Below, piece after piece: positions 53,169-62,051 of a DNA stretch of 64,000 nt. A program made the translations under genes and the position numbers. The number at the start of each line of letters is the position of its first letter. The first letter of the stretch is position 1. The stretch spans positions 50,988 through 114,987 of the forward strand of contig NZ_BMLV01000002.1 in the NCBI RefSeq assembly GCF_014645495.1. Reading direction: 5' to 3'. The stretch is from Cloacibacterium rupense (GTDB lineage Bacteria > Bacteroidota > Bacteroidia > Flavobacteriales > Weeksellaceae). Under the pieces are notes generated by a model. The model did not search any database. It was given only the letters and a program-made list of their open reading frames with translations, and had not been told where the DNA came from.

Positions 53169-54331
53169 TAATTTTTATTTCTAAAATTAAGGCTGTTTTC
53201 TAAAACCTCTCTTTCATGCTCTAAGGTATGGTTTTCTAAGAAATATTTTTTGGCCATCGTTCTTGATTCTTCATAAAAAGTTTCATCTGATAGAAGCTTT
53301 AAAATCTTATTTGCAAAAGCTTTACCATTATCTTCAACTATGCATCCATTATTAGCTTTACTTATCAATCCATCTACGCCTCTTCTAGTAGTAACTATCG
53401 GCAAACCATAGGATAGAGCTTCTAATACTTTAATTTTAATACCAGTACCGGTCAGCATCGGACAAATTGTAATTTTTGAATTTCTATAAAATTGGTCTAT
53501 GTCTTCTACCAAATAGTGCTTTTCTACCAACGGATGGTCTTCTACTTCGTAACAAATTTTACCTATCATATGAATTTTACAATTTTTCAAATGTGGCAAA
53601 ACTTCGTCATAAAGCCATCTAGCACCGTTTACATTATGAGAATTTTGACTTGCAATATAGATAATGTCGTACTTATATTCGTTTTTTGTTTCTTTTATAT
53701 TATTAGAAAAAGAAACAGGTAAAAGCACTACTTTTTTATTAGTAAACTGCTGATAGATATACTCTTCTTCTACAGAGTATGTCCAGATTTCATCATATTT
53801 ATTTAGAATTCCGAGTTCTGTTTGAAAGAGTCTTCCGATCCAAAATTTCATATGCCTTTTCTGTGCCGTTATAAAATCATGAGTGTCAATAATTTTATGG
53901 GTCTTTTTATTTTTGATTTCATCCACAATTTTACCCCAAGATGCATAGCTGATGATGACAATATCATATTCATTTTTATTAAAAATTTCTCTAGCTCCTC
54001 TTCTTATCATAAAACTGGTAATATCTACAGAAAAACCTCTTCTTAGTTTAGTAAATAAATTAGGAATTTTGTAGAAAAAGAAACTTTTGATTGGGTATTT
54101 TAGCGAAATTTTTCTTGGTTTCAAAAGCAATCTGATGCTGGGATATCTATCTGTAAAGAGTTTTAAATTATCTGCATCCCAATCTCCCCAATCTTTTACA
54201 GAAAAAAAATCCACCTCATATTTATCATCATTATCTTTCAAATAATCAAGCAATTGCCTAGCTCTAGTAAGATTACCAGCACCACTAGACAATGGATTAT
54301 CTGGCATAAAATACAAAACTCTAACTTTCAT
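53168..54331 (-). CDS. Glycosyltransferase, GT4 type
   Basis: A 387-residue GT-B enzyme. N-terminal VRVLYFMPDNPLSSGAGNLTRARQLLDYL, a mid segment HKIIDTHDFITAQKRHMKFW, and a donor-site block CPMLTGTGIKIKVLEALSYGLPIVTT. The pattern TGTGIKIKVLEALSYGLP is common in flavobacterial polysaccharide clusters. First gene of a two-gene minus-strand unit. Confidence 0.87.
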   Translation of the reverse strand: MKVRVLYFMPDNPLSSGAGNLTRARQLLDYLKDNDDKYEVDFFSVKDWGDWDADNLKLFTDRYPSIRLLLKPRKISLKYPIKSFFFYKIPNLFTKLRRGFSVDITSFMIRRGAREIFNKNEYDIVIISYASWGKIVDEIKNKKTHKIIDTHDFITAQKRHMKFWIGRLFQTELGILNKYDEIWTYSVEEEYIYQQFTNKKVVLLPVSFSNNIKETKNEYKYDIIYIASQNSHNVNGARWLYDEVLPHLKNCKIHMIGKICYEVEDHPLVEKHYLVEDIDQFYRNSKITICPMLTGTGIKIKVLEALSYGLPIVTTRRGVDGLISKANNGCIVEDNGKAFANKILKLLSDETFYEESRTMAKKYFLENHTLEHEREVLENSLNFRNKN

Positions 54332-54476
54332 AAATTTTTATCATTAAACAAACTAGCAACTTGAAATTTCACTATTAAATTTTTGTTGCTACTCGTTCTA
54401 AACTTACAAAGTTAAAATATATTCTATCAATTATGTTAAAAAATATATAAAATGAAATATCCTAACCGGATTAAAC

Positions 54477-54511
54477 AATATAAAAACAAAGTATAAAATT
54501 GTTTTTATATT
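54477..54511. promoter_or_regulatory. Perfect 13-bp inverted repeat between divergent sugar-transferase genes
   Basis: AATATAAAAACAA (54477-54489) and TTGTTTTTATATT (54499-54511), 9-nt loop, followed by an A-rich tract. It may be an operator or a terminator-like hairpin. A TAATTTTG box (54553-54560) then precedes the next gene. Confidence 0.45.
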
Positions 54512-54587
54512 AAAAAAAATCAGCAAAAGAAACTTTCCTTTTTAATTTTAACTAATTTTGAACGTATCAAAACCTTTAGCATCATTT

Positions 54588-55418
54588 ATGGAAAAAATAG
54601 TATTATATATTAAAACCTACGAGCCAGATTTTGAAAGAGTTTATCAATTAATAGACTCTATAGAGAAATTTAATAAAGACAAAATACCGTTGGTGATTTC
54701 TGTAAATGATGAACATTTCGAAAAATTACCTTCTGAGTACCATCAAAAATACAAAGTCTACAAAGATTCTGACATTACCACCACTACTATAAAAGAAGGA
54801 TGGAGATATCAACAAATTATAAAAGCAAGTTTTTATAAGCTAAAAATTAGTAAAAATTATGTAGCGCTAGATTCTGATTCTTTATTTATTCGTGATTTTT
54901 ACATTTCAGATTTTTTGTATGATGATGATACGCCATACACTACAATGCACGAATCTAAGGATTTGATGGAGATTTCAGAAAAAATAGGCTTAGACTCACA
55001 AGAAATATTTTTCCAAAAAACATTGAGAGACACCCGTCCTTTTTTTGGAAATCATGGTAAAAAATGGGACTATGGGCCATCTCCATACTCCTGGAGTTGT
55101 AAAGTGTGGGAACATCTACACGAAGTTTATTTGAAAGAAATAAACCTCACCTTTGATGAATTTTTTAATCAGATTGACCAAAAAAGTCACTCTCCTGGAG
55201 AATGCTCTATTTATGGAGAATATTTATTAAAAACAAAATTGATAGACATTTATCCCATAGAAGGATATTTCAAAGTGTATCATTACAAAAAACAATACCA
55301 AAAAGAAAAAAATGAACTCAGCATAGAACAACTCAAAAAAATCTATCTCGGTATCATTTATCAAAGCAATTGGGATAAAAAAAGAAAACATTTTTGGCAA
55401 ATTTGGAGGAGAAAATGA
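54588..55418 (+). CDS. DUF6492-like putative sugar transferase
   Basis: A 276-residue protein. It begins EKIVLYIKTYEPDFERVYQLIDSI and has VALDSDSLFIRDFY, where the Asp-Ser-Asp is a likely GT-A-type DXD metal motif, and SPYSWSCKVWEHL. I place it near the DUF6492 family of uncharacterised glycan-cluster proteins, from memory. The chosen ATG at 54588 follows a TAATTTTG box. It overlaps the next gene by the ATGA of its stop, so they are coupled. Confidence 0.7.
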   Translation: MEKIVLYIKTYEPDFERVYQLIDSIEKFNKDKIPLVISVNDEHFEKLPSEYHQKYKVYKDSDITTTTIKEGWRYQQIIKASFYKLKISKNYVALDSDSLFIRDFYISDFLYDDDTPYTTMHESKDLMEISEKIGLDSQEIFFQKTLRDTRPFFGNHGKKWDYGPSPYSWSCKVWEHLHEVYLKEINLTFDEFFNQIDQKSHSPGECSIYGEYLLKTKLIDIYPIEGYFKVYHYKKQYQKEKNELSIEQLKKIYLGIIYQSNWDKKRKHFWQIWRRK

Positions 55419-56479
55419 AAAACTCAAAAAAAATAACACTCGTTTTTCTAAACGGAATTTCTAATGCTGGTGGTGCAGAAAGAATGACTTTTTATCTCTA
55501 TCAGTATTTCAATTTTAAAGGATATGATGTCGAGATTCTAGATGAAAAGAAATTGAAAAACACTTTTCTAGGAAAATTATATTGGAAGCTTTTTAAAATC
55601 AAGCGTTTTGAAAAAAGAAGATTGAAATATATCGCTAGGTTTGCTACCGCTTACCTATGGTTAACCTCAGCAAACAGAATGATAATAAGCAACGGAGAAC
55701 CTACTGCATATTACCCTACAGATGTAGTAATTTCTCATGGTTGTAACCATAAGATGGAGCTAGACTACGGCAAAACAGACAATCAATTTACACGTACTTC
55801 TAAACTGCAAAAAAAAGCCTGCGAAAACGCCAAAAAAATTATTACTGTAGCTGAGTCTGTTAAGAATGACTTAATCAATTTTTATAAAATTAATGATACA
55901 AAAATCACAGTAATTCCTAATTGTATTGACACACAATACTTCTACCCCATTTCTAGGGAAAAACCCAACTTTAAAACAATAGTTTATATAGGAAGATTAG
56001 AAATAGGAAAAGGCATAAAAGAATTAGTAGAACTTTCAAAAATGGTAGAATCAAAAGTTGATTGGAAATTAATCATCGTTTCTAACAATTCGATTAACAC
56101 AGAAATTTTTGATCATTTACAAAACACAGAAATATTGGTAGATATAGATGTAGATAAAATCAATGAATTAGGCTATTCTAAAGCAGACATGGTGTATTAC
56201 CCTTCCCATTCGGAAAGCTTTGGGATGGTTACCATAGAAGCTCTCTCATGCGGCAGACCAATTTTAGGAAATTCTGTAGGAGTTCTGCCAGAATTAGTTT
56301 ATCAAAAATTTCCTGGCACCTATTTACTTCCAAATGATGGTAATGCTGATTTATTAGATATTATAGAACAATGCATCGTAGATTCTAAAAAATTTACACC
56401 GGAAGAAATCCATCAAAAAGCAAAAGAAAAATTCAGTATTGAAGCATACTACAAAGATTTAGATAGATTTTTTGCATAA
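55415..56479 (+). CDS. Glycosyltransferase, GT4 type
   Basis: A 354-residue GT-B enzyme. KITLVFLNGISNAGGAERMTFYLY holds the conserved Gly-Gly-Ala-Glu-Arg of the acceptor domain. TIVYIGRLEIGKGIKELVEL opens the donor domain, and YYPSHSESFGMVTIEALSCGRPI carries the EX7E motif. The ATG at 55415 overlaps the upstream stop and is preceded by GGAGGA (55405-55410), an unusually clear Shine-Dalgarno for this phylum. Confidence 0.9.
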   Translation: MKNSKKITLVFLNGISNAGGAERMTFYLYQYFNFKGYDVEILDEKKLKNTFLGKLYWKLFKIKRFEKRRLKYIARFATAYLWLTSANRMIISNGEPTAYYPTDVVISHGCNHKMELDYGKTDNQFTRTSKLQKKACENAKKIITVAESVKNDLINFYKINDTKITVIPNCIDTQYFYPISREKPNFKTIVYIGRLEIGKGIKELVELSKMVESKVDWKLIIVSNNSINTEIFDHLQNTEILVDIDVDKINELGYSKADMVYYPSHSESFGMVTIEALSCGRPILGNSVGVLPELVYQKFPGTYLLPNDGNADLLDIIEQCIVDSKKFTPEEIHQKAKEKFSIEAYYKDLDRFFA

Positions 56480-56512
56480 AAAAAGTGCTCAGAACACTGA
56501 ACACTTTTTTAT
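56477..56512. terminator. Hairpin between sugar-transferase and lectin genes
   Basis: Imperfect stem AAAAAGTG-C-TCAG / CTGA-A-CACTTTTT between convergent genes, with A-rich and T-rich flanks. Confidence 0.7.
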
Positions 56513-56526
56513 GAAGATTGATAATA

Positions 56527-57351
56527 TTATTTTTGAGATTGAGATGCCCAAAGTGGTCTATTCCCACTTGTATAGATTACAAGATTACCATCATCTTGCA
56601 TTCTAAGCTCACTAGCTCCTTTTCCATTCGTTTTGGTATCATAAATTGGTCTGCCAGAATAATCATAAACAACTAGATTACCATCTCTCTGAAATTCTGC
56701 TCTAGCACCTCTATTTTCGGTTTTTGTTGACCAATAAACGTTTTTATTTCTATCATAAACTACCAAATTACCATCTTCTTGGAAAACCAAGTGATACTCA
56801 CGATTTGGAGAATGAAGTTTAGTGTTTTTGGTAAATTTATATCCTTTATAAACACTGTCTTTGTCATTCCAGTTATTATTGTTATTCCAGTTGTTATTGT
56901 TATTATTATTCCAATTATTGTTATTATTCCAATTATCTCCATTTCCATTACTAGAATCATTACCGCCAAAGTAGCTAGATTGCCATAACGTGTTATTGTT
57001 TCTTCCAAAAATTACAATTTTTCCGTTATTATCAACATGTAATCTAGTAGCTCCTCTATCATTCGTTTTGGTATCAAAAATTGGATTTCCTGAATAATCA
57101 TAAACCACTAGGTTTCCATCTCTCTGAAACTCAGCTCTATCACCTCTATTCTGAGTATTAGCAGCCCACTTTACACTATTACTTCCTCTGTACAAAACCA
57201 AGTTACCATCATTTTGAAAAATTAGGTTGTACTGTCCATTAGAAGAATAATATCTTCTGTCTTTTCTCAAAGTGGTTCCTAAATATAAGTTTTGTGCCAA
57301 TAGATTAAGGCTTAATAATAAACCTAGAATCATAAAAAAATACTTTTTCAT
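56527..57351 (-). CDS. Secreted tandem bulb-type (B_lectin) mannose-binding-like lectin
   Basis: A 274-residue exported protein: signal peptide 1-~19, lectin domain A (~21-130), Asn/Trp-rich linker (131-165), lectin domain B (~168-273). The monocot-lectin sugar motif QxDxNxVxY is intact five times (FQNDGNLVLY, FQRDGNLVVY twice, FQEDGNLVVY, MQDDGNLVIY); a sixth copy is degenerate (VDNNGKIVIF). The two domains are near-duplicates (RAEFQRDGNLVVYDYSG in both), suggesting recent internal duplication. Binding to mannose-type glycans is inferred. Its position at the end of the glycosyltransferase cluster suggests surface glycan recognition. Confidence 0.9.
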   Translation of the reverse strand: MKKYFFMILGLLLSLNLLAQNLYLGTTLRKDRRYYSSNGQYNLIFQNDGNLVLYRGSNSVKWAANTQNRGDRAEFQRDGNLVVYDYSGNPIFDTKTNDRGATRLHVDNNGKIVIFGRNNNTLWQSSYFGGNDSSNGNGDNWNNNNNWNNNNNNNWNNNNNWNDKDSVYKGYKFTKNTKLHSPNREYHLVFQEDGNLVVYDRNKNVYWSTKTENRGARAEFQRDGNLVVYDYSGRPIYDTKTNGKGASELRMQDDGNLVIYTSGNRPLWASQSQK

Positions 57352-57861
57352 AAAATTTGTTGTTTTAATAATTTATTTCATCAAATTTACTAAAAAACTT
57401 ATTATTAAAAGCATTATGTTAAGTTTTTTTAGTCTCTTTGATAGCTATTTCCATTTCGGACAAAATCATCTTTTACAAAATGCATGCCACTTGTTACTTT
57501 CTAAAAAACACAAAAGCTCTATTTTAACATTTTTACAATTATACGTTGTAAATAAAATGAAATAAAACCCTTTTCTGATTATCAATAAATTTCAACTAAA
57601 ACATTTTTACCATCTATTTCATTACTTTATTTTTAACTTCAATAATATTTACAAACTCATCTTCATTAATAAAAAATCTAATCTCTCTACTCTAAAATTA
57701 CAATAGCCTCACTCTAAATATTATTTATCATTAGGCCTTCCATTAATCTCTAAAACAAATTTAGTTTTTATCATTATGAATTATAAAATTAAGATTACTT
57801 ATATCTAAATTTATTTATCCCTCAAAAATTCCGTAAATTTGCCGCTTAAATTTCACAGAAA
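57352..57861. other. 510-bp intergenic region, no gene supported
   Basis: AT-rich DNA between the lectin and gltX. No reading frame with protein-like composition or hairpin RNA was seen. A TAAATTTG box (57834-57841) near its end is the likely -7 element of gltX; no clear -33 TTTG at N19. Confidence 0.5.
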
Positions 57862-59376
57862 ATGAGTAAAGTAAGAGTGCGTTTTGCACCAAGTCCTACT
57901 GGCCCATTGCATTTAGGCGGAGTAAGAACTGCTTTGTATGATTATCTTTTCGCAAAAAAACAAGGTGGCGATTTTGTTCTTAGAATAGAAGACACAGATA
58001 CTGCAAGATATGTAGAAGGTGCAGAAGAGTACATTATGCAAGCACTAGAATGGTGCGGAATAATCCCAGACGAAAGCCCAAAACATGGCGGAAACTACGG
58101 ACCATACAGACAATCTGAAAGAAGAGATATTTACGATAAATATACCGAGCAAATTCTAAAAACAGATTTTGCTTATTTAGCTTTTGATACACCAGAAGAA
58201 CTAGACGCTGCAAGAGCTGAAGCTGAGGCTAATGGAGATGTTTTTTCGTACAACTACTTCACCAGAAATAGAATGAGAAATAGTATATCTCTTTCTGCAG
58301 AAGAAGTTCAGAAATTATTAGACGAAAAAACGCCTTATGTAGTAAGATTCAAAATGCCATTAGACAGAATTATCAATCTGGAAGACATTATTAGAGGTAA
58401 ATTTTCTGTAAATACCAATACTTTAGACGATAAGGTTTTGGTAAAGAATGACGGAATGCCAACCTATCATTTCGCCAATATTATTGATGACCACGAAATG
58501 GAAATCACCCACGTAATTCGTGGTGAAGAATGGTTACCATCTATGCCTCTACACGTTCTTCTCTACGAAGCAATGGGATGGCAAGCACCAGAATTTGCAC
58601 ATCTTTCTCTAATTTTGAAGCCTGAGGGAAAAGGTAAATTAAGCAAAAGAGACGGCGCTAAATTTGGTTTTCCAGTTTTTCCTATGAATTTCTATGATGC
58701 AACTACTGACGAAACATACAAAGGTTACAAAGAGGAAGGTTATTTGCCAGAAGCTTTTGTCAATTTCTTAGCACTTCTTGGTTGGAGTCCTTCTGATGAC
58801 AAAGAAATTCTAAGCTTAGAAGAAATGGCAAAAGAATTTGATTTACATAAAGTTCACAAAGCTGGAGCTAGATTTTCTAAAGAAAAAGCAGAATGGTTCA
58901 ACCACCAATATCTTCAAAGAAAATCTAATGAAGAAGTTTTAGAAATTTTTAAAAATTTAGAAGAAACAAAAAACATTTCTCTTTCTGATGACACCTTATT
59001 GAAAATCATTAGTTTAATGAAAGAAAGAGCCACTTTTGTAAAAGATATTTACAATGATGGTAAATTTTTCTTTGAAGCACCTACCTCTTTTGACGAAAAA
59101 GCCATTAAAAAAGCTTGGAACGAAGAAACTTCTACCATTTTAAAAGAGCTGATTATAAAATTAGAATCGTTAGAAAACTTTGTTTCAGAGAAAATAAAAG
59201 AAGAAATTCATCATTTTGTTGAAGAAAAAGGATTAGGCTTTGGTAAAGTAATGATGCCTTTAAGACTAACTTTGGTTGGAGAACTGAAAGGACCAGACGT
59301 GCCAGATTTGGTAGAAATCTTAGGAAAAGCTGAAACCATTGGCAGAATAAAGACTGCCATCGAAATTTTAAAATAA
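57862..59376 (+). CDS. gltX: Glutamate--tRNA ligase
   Basis: Charges tRNA-Glu. A 504-residue class I synthetase with the HIGH-type motif RFAPSPTGPLHLGGVRTALY and the KMSKS-type motif KGKLSKRDGAKFGF. LRIEDTDTARYVEGAEEYI is diagnostic of GluRS. Full length with the C-terminal anticodon-binding domain (~350-504). It may also charge tRNA-Gln if the organism uses GatCAB. Confidence 0.96.
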   Translation: MSKVRVRFAPSPTGPLHLGGVRTALYDYLFAKKQGGDFVLRIEDTDTARYVEGAEEYIMQALEWCGIIPDESPKHGGNYGPYRQSERRDIYDKYTEQILKTDFAYLAFDTPEELDAARAEAEANGDVFSYNYFTRNRMRNSISLSAEEVQKLLDEKTPYVVRFKMPLDRIINLEDIIRGKFSVNTNTLDDKVLVKNDGMPTYHFANIIDDHEMEITHVIRGEEWLPSMPLHVLLYEAMGWQAPEFAHLSLILKPEGKGKLSKRDGAKFGFPVFPMNFYDATTDETYKGYKEEGYLPEAFVNFLALLGWSPSDDKEILSLEEMAKEFDLHKVHKAGARFSKEKAEWFNHQYLQRKSNEEVLEIFKNLEETKNISLSDDTLLKIISLMKERATFVKDIYNDGKFFFEAPTSFDEKAIKKAWNEETSTILKELIIKLESLENFVSEKIKEEIHHFVEEKGLGFGKVMMPLRLTLVGELKGPDVPDLVEILGKAETIGRIKTAIEILK

Positions 59377-59431
59377 ATTTCGGTAAATAGAAATAATTAT
59401 TAAATTTGAAGGATTAATTCTAAACAATAAA

Positions 59432-60388
59432 ATGGAATATTTAGATTTTGAATTGCCAATTAAAGAATTGATGGAACAATACCAAACTTGTTCTCTAGTT
59501 GGCGAAGAAAGTGGTGTAGATATGAAATTGGCTTGTAGCCAGATCGAAGATAAAATCATCGAAAAAAAGAAAGAAATCTACGGAAATCTTACCCCTTGGC
59601 AAAGAGTGCAATTATCTCGTCATCCAGACAGACCTTATACCCTTGATTTCATCAATGGAATTGTAGATAAAGACAGCTTTGTAGAATTACACGGTGATAG
59701 AAATTTTGCAGACGACCCTGCTATGGTAGGCGGTATGGCAAAAATAGACGGACAAAGTGTAATGATTATAGGTACCCAAAAGGGAAGAACTACCAAAGAA
59801 AGACAGCGCAGAAGATTCGGGATGAGTAATCCTGAAGGTTACAGAAAAGCGTTGAGATTAATGAAATTGGCGGAAAAATTTCACCTTCCTATCATTACCT
59901 TAATTGACACACCTGGAGCATATCCTGGCCTAGAAGCTGAAGAAAGAGGACAAGGCGAAGCTATCGCTAGAAATATCTACGAAATGTGCCAAATGAAAAC
60001 ACCTATTATTACCATTATCATTGGTGAAGGAGCAAGTGGTGGAGCGCTAGGAATTGGCGTAGGAAACAAGGTGTATATGATGGAGAATACTTGGTATTCT
60101 GTAATTGCGCCTGAAAGTTGCTCTTCTATCTTATGGAGAAGCTGGGAGCACAAAGAAACCGCAGCAAATGCATTGAAACTAACTCCTCAAAATATGCTGA
60201 AAGAAAAATTGATAGACGGTATCATAGAAGAACCACTTGGTGGAGCTCATTACGAGCCTGAAACAGCTTATCTAAATGTTAAGAAAACTATTTTATCTAA
60301 CATTAAATCTCTTAAAAATTTCAGTGAAGAAGAACTGATGCATCATAGACAAGAGAAATTTATAGAAATGGGTAGATTTACAGGATAA
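59432..60388 (+). CDS. accA: Acetyl-CoA carboxylase carboxyltransferase alpha subunit
   Basis: Transfers CO2 from biotin to acetyl-CoA with AccD. A 318-residue crotonase-fold protein: [73 protein letters not shown] and [15 protein letters not shown]. Ordered full-length family match. accB and accC are 10 kb upstream; accD is not seen. Confidence 0.96.
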   Translation: MEYLDFELPIKELMEQYQTCSLVGEESGVDMKLACSQIEDKIIEKKKEIYGNLTPWQRVQLSRHPDRPYTLDFINGIVDKDSFVELHGDRNFADDPAMVGGMAKIDGQSVMIIGTQKGRTTKERQRRRFGMSNPEGYRKALRLMKLAEKFHLPIITLIDTPGAYPGLEAEERGQGEAIARNIYEMCQMKTPIITIIIGEGASGGALGIGVGNKVYMMENTWYSVIAPESCSSILWRSWEHKETAANALKLTPQNMLKEKLIDGIIEEPLGGAHYEPETAYLNVKKTILSNIKSLKNFSEEELMHHRQEKFIEMGRFTG

Positions 60389-60394
60389 TATATC

Positions 60395-60428
60395 AAAAAA
60401 GGCAAGAAAATTATTTTTTGCCTTTTTC
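60395..60428. terminator. Terminator between accA and the secreted protein gene
   Basis: Stem AAAAAGGCAA / TTGCCTTTTT with flanking A and T runs, serving both convergent genes. Confidence 0.75.
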
Positions 60429-60995
60429 TTTTATACCCAAAACAATTTGAGTGTCTTCAGTTAGGTTTTTAGTAGATTGATAACTAGCTTCACATATCTG
60501 CGTGGTTATTTTATAAGTCCCTTTGGGAACTAACACATAGTTATCCCCCTTCTTCGGAACGTCTAGATTGTAGAACTTTTTACCATCTATTTTAACAATT
60601 AAATTACAACTAGAATTGTTTTTAATCATTACAAAAACCTCCTTTTTGTTTCTATCAGTACTAAAAAGATTATTTAAAAGATTTACTGTTTTATCAGTAT
60701 TGGCATCAGCCTTACCACTTTCTACTTTTTTCTCCACTTCTTTGCTCAATTTATTAGCATTTAATGGTTGAATTACTGGTTTTGCTTTAGAAGATTGGGC
60801 TGCCGATAAATTTTTCAATCTATTGTTAAGAAAATTAGCATTCGGGTTACTAGGATACTTTTTCACAAAAGCACTAATCTCTTTAGGGTCTTGACTTCTC
60901 ATTATTTTGTCCGTTTCTTCCTTGGTCTGAGAAAAAACAAAACCCACTGAAAACAAAATCAATAGAGAGAAAAACTTGTGTTTTTTATAATTCAT
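60411..60995 (-). CDS. Small secreted protein, DUF6759-like
   Basis: A 194-residue protein with a signal peptide (to ~22, GFVFSQ). An N-terminal helical part (DPKEISAFVKKYPSNPNANFLNNRLKNL) is followed by a Lys-rich linker and a compact C-terminal beta domain with two Cys (SSCNLIVKIDGKKFYNLDVPKKG ... TQICEASYQSTKN). It resembles the DUF6759 group described in Chryseobacterium, from memory. Function unknown. It is divergent from tsf. Confidence 0.7.
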   Translation of the reverse strand: MNYKKHKFFSLLILFSVGFVFSQTKEETDKIMRSQDPKEISAFVKKYPSNPNANFLNNRLKNLSAAQSSKAKPVIQPLNANKLSKEVEKKVESGKADANTDKTVNLLNNLFSTDRNKKEVFVMIKNNSSCNLIVKIDGKKFYNLDVPKKGDNYVLVPKGTYKITTQICEASYQSTKNLTEDTQIVLGIKEKGKK

Positions 60996-61047
60996 AATTA
61001 TTTAAAAAATTGACATTAAAAATTTAAACTATAACGTAAAAACCCGC

Positions 61048-61078
61048 TTTTTAGTTTAAGTGAAATTTCATATCTTTG
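61048..61078 (+). promoter_or_regulatory. Promoter for tsf
   Basis: TATCTTTG at 61071-61078, with a TTTT (one mismatch to TTTG) 19 bp upstream. The box is nearly identical to that of rpmH. Confidence 0.6.
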
Positions 61079-61123
61079 CAACTCAAAAATTTATACCACA
61101 ATTATAATTAAAATTTTTCAATT

Positions 61124-61948
61124 ATGTATACACCAGTTGCTGCAGATGTAGCTAAACTAAGAAACACAACAGGAGCAGGAATGATGGACTGCAAAAAAGC
61201 TTTAACAGAAGCTGAAGGAGATTTTGAAAAAGCTATCGAAATCCTTAGAAAAAAAGGACAAAAAGTAGCTGCTAACAGAGCTGACAGAGAATCTACTGAA
61301 GGTGCTGTAATTGCAAAAGTAAATGCAGATCACACTGCAGGTGTAGTTATCGCTCTTAACTGTGAAACTGATTTCGTTGCTAAAAACGAAGATTTCGTAA
61401 AATTAGCTCACGATTTTGCTGAAAGAGCTCTTGCTTTTTCTACCAAAGAAGAATTTTTAGCTTCTGATTTTAATGGAATTTCTGTTTCAGAAAAATTAAT
61501 CGAACAAACAGGTGTTATTGGTGAGAAAATTGAAATAGGTTCTTTCGAAAAACTAGAAGGAACTTTCGTAGGTTCTTACATCCACGCTGGTAACAAAATT
61601 GCTTCTCTTACTTCTCTTTCTGCTAACGTAGAAGGTGCTGAAGACGCTGCTAAAGCTGTTTCTATGCAAGTTGCTGCTATGAACCCAATTGCTCTAGACG
61701 AAACTCAAGTTTCTCAAGAAGTTATTGACAGAGAATTAGAAATCGAAAGAGATATCTTAACTAAAGAAGGAAAACCTGCTAATATTATCGACAATATCCT
61801 GAAAGGTAAAATGCAAAAATTCTACAAAGAAAACACATTGGTACACCAAGCTTTCATTAAAGATGGTGGTATTTCTGTTGCTGATTACGTAAAATCTGTT
61901 AATGCTGACCTTAAAGTTACAGGATTTAAGAGAGTAGCTCTTTCTTAA
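61124..61948 (+). CDS. tsf: Elongation factor Ts
   Basis: Nucleotide exchange factor for EF-Tu. A 274-residue protein with VAKLRNTTGAGMMDCKKALTEAEGDFEKAIEILR at the N terminus (the TDVGM-type core motif is here TGAGMMDCKKAL) and VVIALNCETDFVAKNEDF. Full length. The usual upstream partner rpsB is absent; the gene has its own promoter and a terminator, so it is monocistronic here. Confidence 0.97.
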   Translation: MYTPVAADVAKLRNTTGAGMMDCKKALTEAEGDFEKAIEILRKKGQKVAANRADRESTEGAVIAKVNADHTAGVVIALNCETDFVAKNEDFVKLAHDFAERALAFSTKEEFLASDFNGISVSEKLIEQTGVIGEKIEIGSFEKLEGTFVGSYIHAGNKIASLTSLSANVEGAEDAAKAVSMQVAAMNPIALDETQVSQEVIDRELEIERDILTKEGKPANIIDNILKGKMQKFYKENTLVHQAFIKDGGISVADYVKSVNADLKVTGFKRVALS

Positions 61949-61971
61949 GAAAAATTTACATTAAAATATTT

Positions 61972-62006
61972 AAAAGAGACAGTCTGTATAAAGATTTGTC
62001 TCTTTT
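61972..62006 (+). terminator. Terminator after tsf
   Basis: 10-bp stem AAAAGAGACA / TGTCTCTTTT with a 15-nt loop and T run. Confidence 0.75.
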
Positions 62007-62051
62007 TTATTTAATTATGTTTAAATTTGCAATCCATTTGTCTGGAAATCA

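Noticed and set aside
56857..56961. Repeated AT-rich units resembling a CRISPR or satellite array
   Set aside because: The repeats are irregular and are explained by Asn/Trp codons of the lectin linker.
57272..57565. Possible small gene in the lectin-gltX gap
   Set aside because: Overlaps the start of the lectin gene, has no recognisable domain, and looks like AT-rich random sequence.
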